DNA of 64,000 bases from Proteles cristata cristata (Eukaryota > Chordata > Mammalia > Carnivora > Hyaenidae). How positions within the stretch are numbered: the stretch's first letter is position 1; every line of letters begins with the position of its first letter. Position numbers and translations under genes: made by a program. The stretch spans positions 1,105,001 to 1,169,000 of the forward strand of contig JAESUZ010005169.1 in the NCBI GenBank assembly GCA_017311185.1, in the 5' to 3' direction. Shown piece after piece: positions 59,675-64,000 of this stretch. The notes under the pieces were generated by a model, which saw only the letters and a list, made by a program, of their open reading frames with translations, was not told the origin of the DNA and searched no databases.

Positions 59675-59895
59675 TCTAACATTTGGATGCTTGTAGTGTG
59701 CCAGGCTACTATTGTAAGATTTTTGTCTATCTTTTCCATTTAAGCTTTGGGTTAGCATCTAGTGATATCTTTATTTGAAAGATGGGGATAGTGAAACATA
59801 GGGAATGTAGCATTCTCCAGGTCATACAGACAGGAATAGATAAATATGATACATAGAGCAGACAAGTTTAAAGTCCTATCCACAAAGCAAGACTG
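59675..59895 (-). repeat. MIR (antisense)
   Basis: 'gcttgtagtgtgccaggcta', 'ctttatttgaaagatgggga', 'gcattctccaggtcataca' and 'gtttaaagtcctatccac' follow antisense MIR order over about 220 bp. Confidence 0.65.
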
Positions 59896-59902
59896 CTTGT
59901 GG

Positions 59903-59904
<2 letters not shown>

Positions 59905-59935
<31 letters not shown>
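59905..59935. repeat. (AC)15 microsatellite
   Basis: A pure AC tract of about 31 bp just beyond the MIR. Confidence 0.97.
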
Positions 59936-59936
<1 letters not shown>

Positions 59937-61478
59937 TCACTTAAAGCCTCTAATTTTGTTTCTGAAGGGCCAAAATCAATGGACTTATATAATTCCATAC
60001 TGTGGTTAGTCTAGCTTGTAGTAAGGCAATATTTAGATAAACCTATAACAATATAAGTGTAGCATCTTTATCGGCAGGTAACATGGTGAAATATTAGTTT
60101 TTACGTCTGTAAGTTTTACTGCTTTATCTTTGACAATGTCTGCAGTGGTACACTTGTGACATTTTTAAAAATTAGCCTTCCGCATTTAAAGACCACTCAC
60201 AATTGTCATCTATCATTGTTCTGGAAATGTCACATTGATTTTATCCTACTTACAATAAATGGTAACACCCCCCCAAAAAAAATAATGGTCTGACACTTCA
60301 AAATCAGCTTCCAGTCTTGGGTAGAGCAAAAAAAGGAAAAAAAAGGGGGGGGGGCAATTTTACTTGAAGGACAGGGAAAAAGAGTGAAAGAGAGAGAAAT
60401 GCTCTGTCAGACACTGACAATACTGACAATAGTCCAACGTAACTTAAATTTTAATATTTTGTCTTTTCTGTGTAAGCGATGTCATATTATAGATCTACTA
60501 AACTTTGCAGATAATGGTAAATTTCTTGATAATAGATTTAGATATAGAATCATAGTAAAGATTGAAAATTGCAAAATCAGTGAATATGGAAAGCATATGG
60601 AAAGCACATTTCTTCTAGATAACCTATTCTGGAATTCTCCTGGAGCATGTCAAATTAATGATGTATAATCAAAGATAGGGTGTCAGAGTTATTTGAAATT
60701 GCATTAAAAGTTCCTAATATGAATAAAGTGAATTTGATTCCTTGTGAATATTGAATGAATGGAACATATTGAAATGAGCATTGAACAAGGAGTCCAGATC
60801 TTTGGATTTTATTGCCAACTCTTCCAGTGATAGTTGCTGGGTTTTGTTTTTGTTTGTTAAGAGGTAACTTTATCTGCAACATAGTTTCTTCATTTGGCTG
60901 TGGTAATAAAAATATAGGTGTTCTCATCATATTCAAGCTTTTAATTCAGGGCATATGGGATTATGGCTTAAGAATTTGTCTATTTTCAAATTCCCCAGAT
61001 GCATTTGATAACCGGCAAGATTGAAAACCTTTGTTTTAGAGTTGCAGCTGTGGACATAGGGAGGAAGGTATTAAGGGCATCAAATGGACTCACACTTTGT
61101 CTTTTTATCTCTGAGTAGATCTAAAGTTCAAGCTGAATAATAGGCAAGGAAGTACGTAGAAAACCCCTGATGTTATTTCTCCTAGTAGATTCTCAACACC
61201 TATCTAATATCTCAGAGGGATGTATGGTGATGGGAGGCTGAAGGTGGGATGTAAGTAACATTGTAAAAAAGAAGTTCGCCTTCTTTCTCCTAGGGTGAGG
61301 AAAGGTTGATGTCAGGGAGCCATGCCTTTTCTACAAAGCTATTTTTCACTATATTTTCCCTCTCCCACCCAAAAGAGAATTCACTATAAAAATTACAGTG
61401 GTGATTTGGAAAAAAATAAAAACAAAAAGGCTATATCCTTTTAAGACTTCTTCTATTAAACATTTTGCTCTTCCAGTC
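59936..61478. other. Unique sequence; short G and A homopolymers
   Basis: Homopolymers include C8A8 near 60267 and an A-rich run then G10 at about 60335-60354. Frames at 60384-60668 (+) and 60655-60936 (-) show no domain. Confidence 0.5.
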
Positions 61479-61712
61479 TTTTTTAAAAAAAATTTTTTAA
61501 TGCTTATTTACTTTTGAGAGAGAGACAGAGACAGAGGAAGAGAAAGAGTGAGTGGGGAGTGGAGCAGAGAAAGGGAGACACAGAATCCGAAGCAGGCTCC
61601 AGGCTATAGGCTGTCAGCATAGAGCCTGACACAGGGCTCTAACTCCCAAAACAAGAGATCATGACCTGAACTGAAGTCAGGCACTTAACCAGCTGAGCCA
61701 CCCAGGTGCCCC
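61479..61712 (-). mobile_element. SINEC, antisense
   Basis: The tail appears as 'aaaaattttttaatgcttat', followed by GA-rich repeats, 'ctataggctgtcagcata' and the reversed head 'gagccacccaggtgcccc'. It is moderately diverged. Confidence 0.95.
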
Positions 61713-62262
61713 TTTTTCTTCCACTCTTGAATCAAGGAAGGTGTTCTGAATTGCTTTAACCAATGGAACGCACCAGAAGAAATGTATGATTTTGATCCTG
61801 TGCCTCAAGAAGATATGTATTCTTTATTTCTTTTGGAGGTCTGCTACCACAGACTATTCTGGGCCAATTTAATGGAAAGTGAGAGCCCATGTGAAGCAGA
61901 TTTAATAGCTTATAGCAGATGTCCTTTCTAGACCCATCATTTCTATATATCAAAGTCCAAAGGAATCTACAGAAAACTATTATACTTAAGAGCTCAAATT
62001 TATTATAAAAATTATTTAATCATATACTGGCACAAACACAAATAAAACTTTAAATAATGCTATATAAAATAGCATAAACATTCAATTTCAAGTCTCTAAT
62101 AAATCCTGTGCTAGACTTCTAGAGAAAATGAAAAAAATATTGAGACATAATCAAGATGATATAAGAGTACTGAAGTATTCCATTTGTATGGATTAGGAAA
62201 TTCAATATTTTACAGATGTCAATTATCCTTCATTTATAGACACTATGAAAGAGCAAACAAAA
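61713..62262. other. AT-rich unique sequence, nothing recognised
   Basis: No gene or clear repeat. Confidence 0.5.
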
Positions 62263-62263
62263 C

Positions 62264-62482
62264 CAAGATATTTTTTTAAACATATTTTTTATCTTTGAAA
62301 GAGAGAGAGAGCAACCACAAACAATGCAAGGTAAGAAAGAGAGACAGACAGACAGAAGCCAAAGCAGGTTTCACTCTGAGCTTTCAGTGCAGGGCCTAAC
62401 ATGGGACTAGAACATATGAACGGTGAACTCACCACCTGAGCTGAAGTTGGATGCTTAACCAACGGAGCCACCCAGGTGCCCC
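62264..62482 (-). mobile_element. SINEC, antisense, older
   Basis: It ends 'cggagccacccaggtgcccc' and has the reversed B-box region in diverged form ('ctagaacatatgaacgg'). A T-rich tail lies on the left. The antisense 60-aa frame at 62289-62471 is SINE sequence. Confidence 0.93.
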
Positions 62483-62584
62483 AAAATCCACATCTTTAAC
62501 TAGTATTATATGAGATGATGTTTAATAGGATGAACTTCAAATATATATGACAAGGCAAAGTGTGAAGAATAGACAATGCATTCT

Positions 62585-63440
62585 TTTTTTATGTTTTTAG
62601 TTAAATTCCAGTTAGTTAACATACAGTGTAATATTAGTTTCTGGTATACCATATAGTAATTCAATACATCCACACATTATCCTGTGCACATTATGACAAG
62701 AGTACCCCTAATCCCCATCACCTATTCAACCCATCCTCCCATCCACTTCCCTTCTGGTAATCGTCAGTTCTCTACGGTAAGAGTTTGTTTCTTGTTTTTG
62801 CTTTCTTTCCATATCTCTGCTCATTTGTTTTACTCCTTAAATTCCACAGATGTGTGAAATCATATGGTATTTGTTTTTCTCTGACTTATTTTGCTTAGCA
62901 TTATACTCTCTAATTCCATCCATGTTGTTGCAAATGGCAAGGGTTCATTCTTCTTTGTGGCCGAGTAATATTCCAGTGTATATGTATACCATATCTTCTT
63001 TATCTGTTCATCAATCTATGGACACTTAGACTCTTTCCATGATTTGGTACTGTAAATATTGCTGTTATAAACATTGGGGTGCATGTATCTCTTTGCATTA
63101 GGATCTTTGTATTCTTTGGGTGAATACCTAGTGTTGTGATTGCTTAATTTTAGGGTAGTTCTATTTTTAACTTTTTGAGGAACCTCCATACTATTTTCAG
63201 GAGTGGTTTCACTAGTTTGCATTCCCACCAACAGTACAACAGGGTTCCCCTTTCTCTACAGCCTCACCAACACCTGTTTCTTTTGTTGTTGATTCTAGCC
63301 ATTCTGACAGGTATAAGGTGATGTCTCATTGTAGTTTTGATTTGTATTTCCCTGATAAGTGATATTGAGCATCTTTTCATGTGTCTGTTGGCCATGTGTA
63401 TATCTTCTTTGGGAAAGTGTCTATTCATGTCTTCTGCCAG
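62585..63440 (-). mobile_element. Carnivore L1 3' end, antisense (ORF2 end and 3' UTR)
   Basis: The T run at 62585 is the poly-A tail seen from the other strand, followed by 'aattccagttagttaacata', a typical carnivore L1 3' terminus. Going right, the ORF2 C-terminal blocks appear in reverse ('gagtaatattccagtgtata', 'gcattcccaccaacagtac', 'catcttttcatgtgtctgtt'). About 860 bp is kept, so it is 5'-truncated. It is less decayed than other L1 pieces here. The 71-aa frame at 63016-63231 reads the ORF2 end region but is not intact. Confidence 0.85.
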
Positions 63441-63965
63441 AGAATCTTGAAGAAGGAACCAAGTGTTTATACTACTAGAAATTGAATCTTATTATAAACC
63501 TACAGTAATTAAGGCAGTATGGTAATAGCTCAAAGGTAATTAAATAGACTGATATAAAAAATAGAAAGCCTGGAGTCATATATCCATTGTAGACATTTGA
63601 CACTGATTTATGGCAAAGGTAATAGTAAAGAGGTTTGGCTCTGATTCTAGTTATATAATATCCCTCAAACAAGCAAAAGTTATCTATATTATTTGGAAAT
63701 GTATAATTATCTGCCAAAAGTATAAATTAAAGCAAGTGATTTGATGTTTTATAATGGCTACTTTCCAAGGATGGAAAGTGTTTATAAATGGAGAGGGACA
63801 CAAGGGAGGGTTCTTGGTACAGAAAATAGTCCTTTTGTCCAGGGTGATGGTTAAACGGGAGTACTTTTTTTAAAAAAACTCAACTTCTGTATTAACATTT
63901 CATGAAATTTTCCACATGTATATATTCATTATATGAATTATGAAGTTTTCACACAAATCAAAATG
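63441..63965 (+). mobile_element. Older L1M fragment, sense (ORF2 piece and 3' UTR)
   Basis: 'gagaatcttgaagaagg', 'aaacctacagtaattaagg', 'cagtatggtaatagctc' and 'cactgatttatggcaaagg' are sense ORF2 words. From about 63750 the sequence jumps to an L1M 3' UTR ('gtccagggtgatggttaaac'). It is in opposite orientation to the L1 just to its left. Confidence 0.6.
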
Positions 63966-64000
63966 CAGGAGCCTGTAAGTTTAGGAACAACCATATTGTA

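Overview
This window is vertebrate nuclear DNA from a carnivore, most likely a felid. The main evidence is about 20 copies of the tRNA-Lys-derived CAN-SINE (SINEC). Each has a head reading GGGGCGCCTGGGTGGCTCAG, an internal Pol III B-box (GGTTCGAACCCC-like), a CT-rich region and an AATAAA/A-rich tail. Several heads and tails are close to intact and carry 13-20 bp target-site duplications (TSDs), so they inserted fairly recently. The background is AT-rich, has no CpG island, and resembles a gene desert or a very long intron.

I find no complete protein-coding gene, rRNA, tRNA gene, CRISPR array or prokaryotic feature. Nearly all open frames are short. They fall in chance AT-rich sequence, in SINE bodies (for example 33619-33900, 37194-37376, 50597-50779, 62289-62471) or in LINE/LTR debris. 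The one stretch that looks like a true protein segment outside a recognised repeat is 34836-34977. It is a 142-bp, exon-like block with a good acceptor and a weak donor.

Layout: 1-4.8 kb is mostly unique with MIR fragments. 4.8-5.9 kb is an old L1 3' end carrying a SINE. 5.9-11.9 kb is unique sequence with two SINEs and a short tandem duplication. 11.9-14.9 kb is the 5' part of an old L1 broken up by three SINEs and a (CA)27 tract. 15.4-17.9 kb is an L2 split by an LTR, another old repeat split by a SINE, and an MLT1-type LTR. 18-22.9 kb is mostly unique, with one diverged duplicated segment. 22.9-25.6 kb is a decayed gammaretrovirus-like ERV (LTR, primer-binding-site-like sequence, integrase-like remnant, partial second LTR). 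25.6-28.2 kb holds stacked SINEs, a Tigger-type MITE and an antisense L1 3' UTR. 28.2-32.2 kb is largely repeat-free. 32.2-34.7 kb holds SINEs and an L2. 34.8-35.0 kb is the candidate exon. 36.9-41.5 kb holds a SINE pair, another SINE and a Tigger/pogo transposon remnant. 42-51.6 kb is a graveyard of L2, L1M and MLT1. 54-57.5 kb holds a SINE, an MLT1-type LTR and two MER5A copies, one split by an unidentified insertion of about 432 bp. 58-64 kb holds MIRs, SINEs, a carnivore L1 3' end in antisense and an older L1 fragment in sense.

The genes here do not work together in any pathway. The window records layered retrotransposition. Repeat family names come from my recognition of consensus features, not from a database search, and element boundaries are approximate unless a TSD is given.
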